DNA from: DASVDK01 sp036381125 [NCBI: Thermodesulfobacteriota bacterium]
GTDB lineage: Bacteria > DASVDK01
DNA length: 13,589 nucleotides
Assembly (NCBI GenBank): GCA_036381125.1
Contig: DASVDK010000181.1
Span: 1-13,589, forward strand
Direction of reading: 5' to 3'
Below are positions 1 to 6,335 of this stretch, piece by piece (position 1 is the first letter of the stretch; each line of letters begins with the position of its first letter). Under the pieces are notes generated by a model. The model had not been told where the DNA came from. It did not search any database and saw only the letters and a list, made by a program, of their open reading frames with translations. The translations under genes were made by a program, and so were the position numbers.

Positions 1-597
1 CTCGCGATGGACCGTCTCGAACAGGCCGTGGACGTCGACCAGTAGCGCCCCGGCCGCCCGCGCCGTGTCGGCGATCGCGCGGTTGAAGACCGCCACCCGG
101 TCGCGGATCGTGGCCGCCACTTCCGCCGGCAGCCCGGCCGCCCGCGGCGTGCGCGTCACGTCCGGGACGGTGGCCACGACGAGCGTCGCGCCCGTACCGG
201 AGACGCGCCGCACGACGTCGCGGAAGGCCCGCTCGAAGCGGTCCGGCGGGGTGAGCCGGGACGGGTCGGCCGAGAGGGCGGCGAAGAGGGCGTCGTTGCT
301 GCCGATCCAGACGAGGACCGTCGTGGGTGTGCTCGAGGCGACGGCCGCCGCCTGCGCGAGGGCGTCCTCCACCCGGGCGCCGGAGACGGCCGCGCACGCG
401 AGGCGGCTGCCGGCCTGCGCCGCCAGCCGCGAGGCGTAGGAGGTCCGCCGCACCGGCTCGGACGGGTCGCCGCTGCCGACGCCGACGGCCAGCGAGTCGC
501 CGACCACGGCGAGCCGGGAGAGGTCGATCGCCGCGGCGGCGGCGCGGCCGGGCGCGAGGCCGACCAGGAGCGCGAGGAGGAGGACGCCCCGGGTCAC
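1..597 (-). CDS. Secreted SGNH/GDSL-family hydrolase, C-terminus cut by window edge
   Basis: This is the first 199 codons of an SGNH/GDSL hydrolase, a family of serine esterases and lipases acting on ester-linked lipids, sugars or thioesters. The frame is open to base 1. The GTG start at 597 shares a GTGA overlap with the stop of the upstream gene, so the two are probably translationally coupled. Residues 5-23 form a hydrophobic export signal ending in an alanine run, with no lipobox cysteine, which suggests a soluble periplasmic or secreted product. The nucleophile block reads VVGDSLAVGV (Ser35), and the Asn block reads WIGSNDAL (Asn101). The C-terminal catalytic Asp-x-x-His block lies beyond the window. 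It closely resembles the neighbouring lipoprotein, sharing IDLSRL, VVGDS, AAQAG and PDVTR, so it is a tandem paralogue. The family assignment is firm; the substrate is unknown. Confidence 0.85.
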   Translation of the reverse strand, partial: MTRGVLLLALLVGLAPGRAAAAAIDLSRLAVVGDSLAVGVGSGDPSEPVRRTSYASRLAAQAGSRLACAAVSGARVEDALAQAAAVASSTPTTVLVWIGSNDALFAALSADPSRLTPPDRFERAFRDVVRRVSGTGATLVVATVPDVTRTPRAAGLPAEVAATIRDRVAVFNRAIADTARAAGALLVDVHGLFETVHRE

Positions 598-1721
598 GGC
601 GCGAGCGGGTCGTCGGCGGCCACGGCCGCCGCGTCCACCGGGGGCACGCGCGTCGCGAACCGGGCGTTGATCGCCTCGATGAAGGCGTTCGCGAGGACCG
701 CCTGGCCGGTGCGCGTCGGATGCAGGCCGTCGAGCGAGAAGACGCCGCCCCCCTGGGCTGTGGTGAGCCGGGCGTCGCCGACCGGGACCCCCTCGTCGGC
801 CGCCCGATCGAAGAGCGCGTGGACGTCCACGAGGACCGCGCCGACCTCGCCGGCCTCCCGCCGGATGACCGCGTTGAACCGCTCCACCGTGTCGCGCACC
901 TCGGCCGCCTCGGCGGCGGTCAGCACCTGATCGGGCGGGACCGGACCGTCCGCAGCGCCGGCCAGCCGGGCCGTCGCGGCCGCCACCCCCTGGGGCGTGA
1001 GCCGGTCGCCGGCGGCGAGGCCGAGCGCGCCGCCGATCGCGTCGAGCGACTGCCCCACCCGCTCGGCGAAGGTCTCCGCCGGCGTCAGGTACGCGACGCG
1101 GGTCACGTCCGGAATCGTTGCCACCACGAGCGGGGCCCCGATTGCGGCGAGGCGGTCGATGACGGCCGTCATGTCGCGCGTGAACGGCTCGAGCGGCGTC
1201 GCACGCCCGGGATCCCCCGACGTGGCGGCGCCGAGGACGTCGTTGTTGCCGAGGAAGAGGAGGACCGCCGTCGGGCGGAGCGCCTCGGCCCACTCCACCT
1301 GGCTGCGAGCGAGCCCCTGCTCGAGGCCCGGCAGGCCGAGCACGAGGTCGAGGAGGGAGTCGAGGGGGCGGTCGGGTCGGGCGGCGAGCGCCGCCCGCAC
1401 GTCGGCGCCCGGCACGGCGAGATTGCGCGCCTGCACGTCGGGGTTTGCCCGAAAGGGGCGGTCGGGGTCGAGGCGCCCGGGCTCGAGCAGCGGGAGCGGC
1501 AGGTCGGCGCCGGCCTGGGCCGCGACGCGGCTCGGGAAGGCGTCGCGCTGCGTCTCGGCCTCGATGACCCCGTTCCGGACGCCGGCGGCCACGGAGTCGC
1601 CCACGACGACGAGCCTCGAGAGGTCGATGGTCTCTGACCCGGGTGCGGCGTCCCCGTCGTCGCCGTCGCCGCAGCCGGCAAGGACGAGCAGGGAGACGAG
1701 GACGGCAAGGCGCCCTGGCAT
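594..1721 (-). CDS. SGNH/GDSL-family hydrolase, predicted lipoprotein
   Basis: This is a complete SGNH/GDSL serine esterase-like protein of 375 residues. I chose the ATG at 1721 because GGAGGA lies about seven bases upstream and because the protein then begins with a classic lipoprotein signal: a short basic N-terminus, a hydrophobic run and the lipobox LAGC with Cys17. An in-frame ATG at 1757 would add 12 residues before the signal and is less likely. The catalytic blocks are VVVGDSVAAGV (Ser43), FLGNNDVLG (Asn160) and SLDGLHPT near residues 330-336 (Asp331, His334), so the active site is intact. An acidic GDGDDGD linker follows the lipid-anchored Cys. The gene is the first of a two-gene minus-strand unit with its paralogue at 1-597 and is divergent from the di-haem peroxidase. 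The substrate cannot be deduced. Confidence 0.88.
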   Translation of the reverse strand: MPGRLAVLVSLLVLAGCGDGDDGDAAPGSETIDLSRLVVVGDSVAAGVRNGVIEAETQRDAFPSRVAAQAGADLPLPLLEPGRLDPDRPFRANPDVQARNLAVPGADVRAALAARPDRPLDSLLDLVLGLPGLEQGLARSQVEWAEALRPTAVLLFLGNNDVLGAATSGDPGRATPLEPFTRDMTAVIDRLAAIGAPLVVATIPDVTRVAYLTPAETFAERVGQSLDAIGGALGLAAGDRLTPQGVAAATARLAGAADGPVPPDQVLTAAEAAEVRDTVERFNAVIRREAGEVGAVLVDVHALFDRAADEGVPVGDARLTTAQGGGVFSLDGLHPTRTGQAVLANAFIEAINARFATRVPPVDAAAVAADDPLAP

Positions 1722-1785
1722 GGAGGAGTCCTCCGGTTGCGCCGCACCGGCCACCACCTTCCGTGCCGGGGCCCTGGCAGCGCGC

Positions 1786-1791
1786 TACGCT
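1786..1791 (+). promoter_or_regulatory. Candidate -10 element for the di-haem peroxidase gene
   Basis: TACGCT fits the TANNNT -10 pattern and sits eight bases before the GTG at 1800. There is no Shine-Dalgarno sequence in that gap. No good -35 hexamer is visible 16-18 bases upstream. Similar elements precede cydA and the SDR gene, which is the main reason for listing it. Transcription would begin at or next to the start codon. Confidence 0.4.
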
Positions 1792-1799
1792 TGGCGATC

Positions 1800-2738
1800 G
1801 TGCGCCGGCTCGCGGTCGTCATCGCGCTGGTCCTCCTGGCGTGGCCCGCCGCGTCGCGGGCGAGCGCGGAGGCGCCCGATCCGGCCCTCGTCGCCCTCGG
1901 GCAGCAGCTCTTCTTCGACAGCCGTGTGTCGCGCACCGGCCGCGTCTCCTGCGCGAGCTGCCATCAGCCCGACCACGGCTTCAGCGACCCGCGCCGATTT
2001 TCGCCCGACGCCGACGGCCGGCCCTCGCCCCGCCACACGCCGACGATCGTCGGCCGCCGCTTCGGGCACTGGCAGGGCTGGTCCGGCCGGAACGGCTCCA
2101 TCGAGGAGCAGGTCCTCACCGAGCCGAACTTCGGCGATGCGGCGAGGCTCGCGCGTCTCGGCAACCTCCCCGGCTACCGCCGCCAGTTCGAGGCGCTGCT
2201 CGGCGGGCCGCCGACGCCCGGGCGGGTGGCCGTCGCGATCGCGGCCTACGTGAGGGCCGTGGTGTCGACCGACGCACCGTACGATCGCTTCGTGGCCGGC
2301 GACGCGGGCGCGCTCACGCCGGCGGCGCGGCGAGGGCTCTCGCTCTTCACCGGCCGAGCCCTCTGCGTCGTCTGCCACAAGGGCGATCAGTTCACGGACG
2401 AGGGGTTCCACAACCTCGGCGTCGGCACGGACGGGCCGTCGCCCGACCCCGGTCGCGCGGAGGTCTACGGCAACCCCGAGGACTGGGGCGCGTTCAAGAC
2501 GCCGACCCTCCGCGACGTGGCCAGGCGCGGGCCCTACATGCACGACGGCAGCCTGCCGACGCTCGAGGCGGTCGTCGCCTTCTACGACCGCGGCGGCATC
2601 GCGAACCGCCGGCTCTCGACGCAGCTCCGTCCGCTGCACCTGACGCCCGAGGAGCAGCGCGACCTCGTGGCCTTCCTCGAGGCGCTCACCGGCCGCATCG
2701 ACCCGGCGCTCGGCCGGATGCCGGAGCTGCCCGACTAG
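1800..2738 (+). CDS. Exported di-haem cytochrome c peroxidase / MauG-family protein
   Basis: This 312-residue protein belongs to the bacterial di-haem cytochrome c peroxidase/MauG family, which reduces peroxide or carries out related oxidations in the periplasm using electrons from small cytochromes or cupredoxins. Residues 1-23 form a signal peptide. Two c-type haem sites are present, CASCH at 51-55 and CVVCH at 189-193. The family signature FKTPTLRDV followed by GPYMHDGS lies at 232-251, and Met247 is a likely axial ligand, as in true peroxidases; MauG has Tyr instead. Length is normal. The GTG at 1800 is preferred because it places the signal peptide at the N-terminus; a TTG at 1737 would add 21 uncharacteristic residues. 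It stands alone, with a repeat array downstream. Peroxidase versus MauG-like activity is not resolved. Confidence 0.9.
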   Translation: MRRLAVVIALVLLAWPAASRASAEAPDPALVALGQQLFFDSRVSRTGRVSCASCHQPDHGFSDPRRFSPDADGRPSPRHTPTIVGRRFGHWQGWSGRNGSIEEQVLTEPNFGDAARLARLGNLPGYRRQFEALLGGPPTPGRVAVAIAAYVRAVVSTDAPYDRFVAGDAGALTPAARRGLSLFTGRALCVVCHKGDQFTDEGFHNLGVGTDGPSPDPGRAEVYGNPEDWGAFKTPTLRDVARRGPYMHDGSLPTLEAVVAFYDRGGIANRRLSTQLRPLHLTPEEQRDLVAFLEALTGRIDPALGRMPELPD

Positions 2739-2770
2739 CGTGGATCACCGTGGCACGAGGCACGGGGGAT

Positions 2771-2786
2771 GGGCCGGCTGCGGCCC
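2771..2786 (+). terminator. GC hairpin after the di-haem peroxidase gene
   Basis: GGGCCG and CGGCCC form a 6-bp stem with a four-base loop, 32 bases after the peroxidase stop codon. No T-tract follows, so termination here is only a possibility. Confidence 0.3.
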
Positions 2787-2799
2787 GCGGAGAACGAGT

Positions 2800-2951
2800 G
2801 GGGTCAGCCCCCAACGTTTGCCCGTCTGGAAAATGGCAAGGCCTGACCCCACGGAAAATGGAAAGACCTGACCCCCTGGAAAACGAGTGGGGTCAGACCC
2901 CACGGAAAATGGAAAGACCTGACCCCCTGGAAAATGGAAAGGCCTGACCCT
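2800..2951. repeat. Tandem GGGGTCAG / CTGACCCC repeat array
   Basis: Four 23-base units beginning GGAAAATGG and ending CCTGACCCC lie at 2828-2850, 2853-2875, 2904-2926 and 2929-2951. They come in two pairs with 25-base spacing, and the pairs are 76 bases apart, so a larger unit has been duplicated. Each pair is preceded by the inverse motif GGGGTCAG, at 2800-2807 and 2889-2896. The second is part of a perfect 17-base palindrome at 2887-2903, GTGGGGTC A GACCCCAC. The array is clearly A-richer than its surroundings. It can fold into alternative hairpins between GGGGTCAG and the CTGACCCC copies. It resembles interspersed REP-like repeats that I recall from high-GC uncultured bacteria, but no transposase is present here. 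Short open frames through it are artefacts of the repeat. Confidence 0.85.
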
Positions 2952-2985
2952 ACGGATGCGGCCTGGCGGCCCGAATCTGGCAGGG

Positions 2986-2991
2986 TACGAT
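2986..2991 (+). promoter_or_regulatory. Candidate -10 element for cydAB
   Basis: TACGAT lies six bases before the cydA ATG at 2998, and no Shine-Dalgarno sequence is present in between. A -35 candidate 17 bases upstream (CTGGCG at 2963-2968) is weak. This predicts a leaderless or almost leaderless cydA mRNA. The element starts 35 bases after the last repeat unit of the array at 2800-2951. Confidence 0.5.
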
Positions 2992-2997
2992 GCGGCC

Positions 2998-4377
2998 ATG
3001 AGCGAGCTCTTCGCCGCGCGGACGCAGATGGCGCTGTCGCTCGGGTTCCACATCGTCTTTGCCGCCGTCGGCATGGCGCTGCCGATCATGATGCTCGCGG
3101 CCGAGGGGCGGTGGCTCAGGACGGGCGACGGCGACGCGCTGCGGCTCGCGAAGACCTGGGCCAGGGTCACGGCGGTCCTCTTCGCCGTCGGCGCCGTCTC
3201 GGGGACCGCGCTGTCGTTCGAGCTGGGCCTCCTCTGGCCGACGTTCATGGAGTTCGCGGGGCCGCTCTTCGGCCTCGCGTTCACCATGGAGGGCTTCGCC
3301 TTCTTCATCGAGGCGATCTTCCTCGGCCTCTACCTCTACGGCTGGAATCGTCTCTCGCCGCGGGCCCACTGGCTCTGCGGCATCCCGGTGGCGGTGAGCG
3401 GCGCGGCCTCCGGCATCCTCGTGCTGTCGGCCAACTCGTGGATGCAGACGCCGGCGGGCTTCGACCTCACGCCCGAGGGGCGCGTGGTGAACGTCGACCC
3501 GATCGCGGCATTCTTCAACCCGGCCTACGGGCTCATGGCGCTCCACTCGACGCTGTCGGTCTACCAGGCCGTCGGCTTCGCCGCGGCCGGCGTCTACGCG
3601 TACGCGCTCCTGCGGGGCCGGCGCCCGGAGCGCGCCGCGTACAACCGGCGCGCGCTCGCCATCGCCATGGCGCTCGGCGGCGTGACGGCGATCCTGCAGC
3701 CCATTGCCGGCGACCGGCTGGCCAAGCAGACGACGCGCCACCAGCCGGCCAAGCTCGCGGCCATGGAGGCGCAGTTCGAGACGGAGCGCGGCGCGCCGCT
3801 GCGCATCGGCGGCTGGCCCGACGAGGAGGGTCAGCGGATCGACTACGCCATCGAGATCCCGGGGCTGCTCTCGTACCTGGCGACCGGCGACTTCGACGGC
3901 GAGGTGAAGGGCCTCGCCGACTTCCCGCGCGACGAGTGGCCTCCGGTCCGCGTGGTCCACGTCGCCTTCCAGGTGATGGTCGGCTGCGGGGTGCTCATGG
4001 CGGCGCTGGCCGTCTGGTTCGGCGTCGCCTGGTGGCGCGACCGCCGGGCCGGCCGTGATCCGACGGCTCGCCGCGGACTCCTCCGGGCGCTCGTCCTCGC
4101 GGCCCCGCTCGGCTTCGTGGCGATCGAGGCGGGGTGGACCGTCACCGAGGTGGGCCGGCAGCCCTGGATCGCCTACGGCGTCATGCGCACCGCCGAGGGG
4201 GTCACCCCGGCCACGGGCGTCCCCGTGACGCTCGCGCTCTTCACGCTGCTCTACCTCGGCCTCACCGTCACGCTGATCGTCCTCTTGCGGCGCCTCTCGC
4301 GCGGCGAGGGGGACAGGGCGCGCGCAGCCGACGGCCCCGCGTCCGCCCATGCCGGAGGCTCGCATGCCGGCGTATGA
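2998..4377 (+). CDS. cydA: Cytochrome bd ubiquinol oxidase subunit I (short Q-loop type)
   Basis: CydA is the haem-bearing membrane subunit that oxidises quinol and reduces O2 with high affinity. The 459-residue product shows the family hallmarks: GFHIVFA with His18 (haem b595 ligand position), GTALSFELGLLWP, the glutamate-rich MEGFAFFIEAIFLGLY (Glu98, Glu105), NSWMQTP, His183 in GLMALHSTL and Met327 in FQVMVG (the two haem b558 ligand positions), and GRQPW near the C-terminus. Lys252 and Glu257 match the quinol-site residues of the Escherichia coli enzyme. The axial Met is 66 residues earlier than Met393 of E. coli, so the Q-loop is short, as in the CIO/Bacillus-type oxidases. The ATG at 2998 is chosen over 2956 because the shorter form begins with the usual amphipathic helix and fits the -10 element. 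The gene overlaps cydB by 14 bases. Confidence 0.96.
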   Translation: MSELFAARTQMALSLGFHIVFAAVGMALPIMMLAAEGRWLRTGDGDALRLAKTWARVTAVLFAVGAVSGTALSFELGLLWPTFMEFAGPLFGLAFTMEGFAFFIEAIFLGLYLYGWNRLSPRAHWLCGIPVAVSGAASGILVLSANSWMQTPAGFDLTPEGRVVNVDPIAAFFNPAYGLMALHSTLSVYQAVGFAAAGVYAYALLRGRRPERAAYNRRALAIAMALGGVTAILQPIAGDRLAKQTTRHQPAKLAAMEAQFETERGAPLRIGGWPDEEGQRIDYAIEIPGLLSYLATGDFDGEVKGLADFPRDEWPPVRVVHVAFQVMVGCGVLMAALAVWFGVAWWRDRRAGRDPTARRGLLRALVLAAPLGFVAIEAGWTVTEVGRQPWIAYGVMRTAEGVTPATGVPVTLALFTLLYLGLTVTLIVLLRRLSRGEGDRARAADGPASAHAGGSHAGV

Positions 4378-5404
4378 GGTGGTCGCCCTCGTCACGCTCC
4401 TCGGGGTCCTCGCCTACGCCCTCCTCGGCGGTGCGGACTTCGGCGGCGGCGTCTGGGACCTCTTCGCCAGCGGTCCGCGCAAGGAGGCTCAGCGCCGGGC
4501 GATCGCCGTGGCCATGGGGCCGGTGTGGGAGGCGAACCACGTCTGGCTGATCTTCGTCATCGTCGTCCTCTTCACCGCCTTCCCGGTGGCCTTCCGGGCG
4601 ATGAACGTGGCGCTCTTCTGGCCGTTCCACCTGGTGCTCGTCGGCATCGTGCTGCGGGGGGCGGCCTTCGCCTTCCGCGCGCACGGGCACGAGGCGGCCG
4701 GCGTGCCGCTCGACTGGGGCCGGGTCTTCGGCGCGGCCAGCGTGATCACGCCGGTCCTGCTCGGCGCCAGCCTCGGCGCCCTGTCGAGCGGGCAGGTGCG
4801 GGTGACCGACGGCGTCGTGGCGCAGGGCGGCGAGACGGCGTGGCTCGGGCCCTTCCCGCTCGCCGTGGGGGTCCTGGCGCTCGCGGTCTGCGCCTACCTG
4901 GCGGCGGTGTACATCACGCTCGAGACGGAGGGGCCGCTGCGCGAGGACTTCCGCCGCAAGGGGCTCTGGGCCTGGCTCGTCGGCGGGGTCGTCTCGCTCG
5001 GCACGCTGCTCCTCACCAGGACCGAGGCGCCGCGGCTCTGGGGCGCGCTCACGACGCCGCCGGCCGGCCTCGTCGTGGTCGCCGGCGTCCTCCTCGCGCC
5101 CGCGTCGGCGGTCGCCCTGTGGTATCGCCGCTTCGCGTGGGCCCGCGTGCTCGCAGCGGGGCAGGTGGTCCTCCTGCTCGCCGGCTGGGCCATGGCCCAG
5201 TGGCCGTTCCTGATCTACCCGGACCTCACCGTGGCCGACTCGGCGGCCCCGCCCGCCACCCTTCGCGCCGTCCTCTGGGTCGTGCCGATCGGCATGCTCC
5301 TCCTGATTCCCTCCCTCTGGTACCTCTTCGCCGTGTTCAAGGGCGAGAACCCGTCGGCCGCTCGTGACGCGGCGCGAGACCACGAGCGCTCTGCCGGCCG
5401 CTAG
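4364..5404 (+). CDS. cydB: Cytochrome bd ubiquinol oxidase subunit II
   Basis: CydB is the second large membrane subunit of cytochrome bd oxidase and stabilises the haem-bearing CydA. The 346-residue protein carries the conserved N-terminal signature LLGGADFGGGVWDL (residues 20-33), GPVWEANHVWLIF (52-64) and FRAHG after the third helix. It has about eight or nine hydrophobic segments. The ATG at 4364 is preferred because GGAGG at 4354-4358 sits at good spacing; an ATG at 4349 lacks a ribosome site. The start lies inside the end of cydA, so the two are translationally coupled. No CydX-like small subunit and no cydC/cydD assembly transporter genes follow in this window. The C-terminal tail (about 20 residues) is hydrophilic. 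Confidence 0.96.
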   Translation: MPAYEVVALVTLLGVLAYALLGGADFGGGVWDLFASGPRKEAQRRAIAVAMGPVWEANHVWLIFVIVVLFTAFPVAFRAMNVALFWPFHLVLVGIVLRGAAFAFRAHGHEAAGVPLDWGRVFGAASVITPVLLGASLGALSSGQVRVTDGVVAQGGETAWLGPFPLAVGVLALAVCAYLAAVYITLETEGPLREDFRRKGLWAWLVGGVVSLGTLLLTRTEAPRLWGALTTPPAGLVVVAGVLLAPASAVALWYRRFAWARVLAAGQVVLLLAGWAMAQWPFLIYPDLTVADSAAPPATLRAVLWVVPIGMLLLIPSLWYLFAVFKGENPSAARDAARDHERSAGR

Positions 5405-5818
5405 GCGCTTGCCCATCGGGGCAGGTACCGAATGCCCTGATCCCGCCATCGGTTCCTCGTCGTGCCGGCGCACGTCGCCGGTTCGCCATGGACGGTCGGA
5501 GCGGGGCGAGACGATCGACGAGGGCCCCTTCGTCGTGAATCTCGAGGAGGGGGTCCCGGAGCGCCTGGTGCCGGGCTCCTCTCCGCCTCACGGAGGAGTC
5601 GGCCGGTGGTCACCTGTCGATCTGGCGCAACGCCGGAGGCCCTGACCGGGTTCCATGGTCCGAACCCGGCTGCGTCGGTCGGGAGCCCGGGGACGGGGAC
5701 GGGACGCGTGGCCGTCAGGTGCGGGGCAGTGCGAGCCGAGCCGAAGTAGAGGAGAACCATGCAGCGGGCGGCCGGGCCGGCGGCGCCCGGTGGGCAGGTG
5801 CCGCCGGCTCGGGACGGC
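5405..5818. other. 414-base non-coding stretch between convergent genes
   Basis: No convincing gene is visible between cydB and the minus-strand membrane protein. Open frames exist on both strands, but their translations are Arg/Pro/Gly-rich without recognisable motifs. The stretch holds perfect inverted repeats: CCGGCG/CGCCGG at 5465-5481, and CCGGGTTC/GAACCCGG at 5646-5669 with an eight-base loop containing CATGG. The second lies between convergent genes and could end transcripts from either side, though neither side shows a T-tract. I looked for a CydX-type small subunit after cydB and did not find one. Confidence 0.5.
5408..5425 (+). terminator. Hairpin after cydB
   Basis: A stem of about seven pairs (TGCCC/GGGCA plus a G-T wobble and a closing C-G, loop ATCG) starts four bases after the cydB stop. 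There is no T-tract. It is a plausible transcript end or 3'-stabilising hairpin for cydAB. Confidence 0.35.
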
Positions 5819-6118
5819 CTAGGATGCGACGCTCGCGCGACGACGCTCGAGCGACGGCATCGTCTCGGGACGGCGAGCCGCCTGCACGATCCAGTCGATC
5901 ACCACCCCGATGAGCGCGGCCACGATCGCCGTGGCCGGGTGCACGCCGCTGAAGGCCGGGCCGACCGGTGCATAGGCCTCCCCGATCACCATCAGGACGA
6001 ACGGGTACGCCGCGATGCGCCACGGGGCCTCCGGGAGGGTGGCGGGCAGGAGGTCGTACCAGAAGACGCCGAGCCCGTACGCGAGCGCGACCATGAGTAG
6101 CCAGGTTCCGAAGTCCAT
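5819..6118 (-). CDS. Small membrane protein, 99 residues, unknown function
   Basis: This is a 99-residue protein with three hydrophobic segments, at about residues 4-24, 32-50 and 60-82, followed by a basic tail of roughly 17 residues rich in Arg. I chose the ATG at 6118 because AAGGAG lies seven to eight bases upstream (complement of 6126-6131), one of the clearest ribosome sites in the window. Longer in-frame starts back to 6250 would add a non-hydrophobic Arg/Pro-rich extension with no ribosome site. Acidic or polar residues lie in or near the membrane segments (WYD after the first, GEAY in the second, IDW in the third). I do not recognise the family. It is transcribed alone, convergent with cydB and divergent from the SDR operon. 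A possible -10 on its strand (GATAAA, 6224 to 6219) is poorly spaced from a TTGCCA at 6250. Confidence 0.75.
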   Translation of the reverse strand: MDFGTWLLMVALAYGLGVFWYDLLPATLPEAPWRIAAYPFVLMVIGEAYAPVGPAFSGVHPATAIVAALIGVVIDWIVQAARRPETMPSLERRRASVAS

Positions 6119-6323
6119 ACGAGTTCTCCTTTCGATGGGGCGGCGGGCGGCGAGGGCCCCTGGGCGGGCGGCGAGGCCGGAACCGTGGCAGGGGCGACCC
6201 GGAATCCGCGCCCCAACCTTTATCGTGGCGCGCCGCGAGTTCCCTGGCAACGGGCGGGCCGCCGGCAGGCATGGATGTCCGGGCCGCGTCGGCGACGCGA
6301 GCGCGCTCCACGCGATCGGGCGC

Positions 6324-6329
6324 TAGGAT
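6324..6329 (+). promoter_or_regulatory. Candidate -10 element for the SDR-cupin-AKR operon
   Basis: TAGGAT lies six bases before the GTG start at 6336, the same spacing as in front of cydA. The GGAGG between them is only one base from the start codon, too close to act as a normal ribosome site, so a leaderless transcript is likely. No -35 hexamer is recognisable. Confidence 0.45.
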
Positions 6330-6335
6330 GGAGGC

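Noticed and set aside
2751-2766. Second sigma54-like site after the peroxidase gene
   Set aside because: TGGCACG is present, but the -12 position reads ACGGG instead of TTGCW.
2828-2951. CRISPR-like array
   Set aside because: Units are separated by 2 or 28 bases rather than uniform unique spacers, the larger unit is a tandem duplication, and no cas genes are present.
2950-4395. Long minus-strand open frame antisense to cydA
   Set aside because: Its translation is Arg/Glu/His-rich with no motifs, typical of the antisense frame of a G+C-rich gene; cydA on the plus strand is unmistakable.
5364-5645. 93-codon frame overlapping the end of cydB
   Set aside because: It starts inside cydB in another frame, has no ribosome site and shows no recognisable protein features.
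5759-6100. Plus-strand frame starting at ATG 5759 behind a GAGGAG motif
   Set aside because: Most of it is antisense to the 99-residue membrane gene and the translation is His/Asp/Arg-rich without motifs; the ribosome-like motif is probably chance.
6219-6250. Minus-strand promoter TTGCCA / GATAAA for the 99-residue membrane gene
   Set aside because: The spacer is 20 bases, too long for a normal sigma70 promoter; kept only as a remark in the gene entry.
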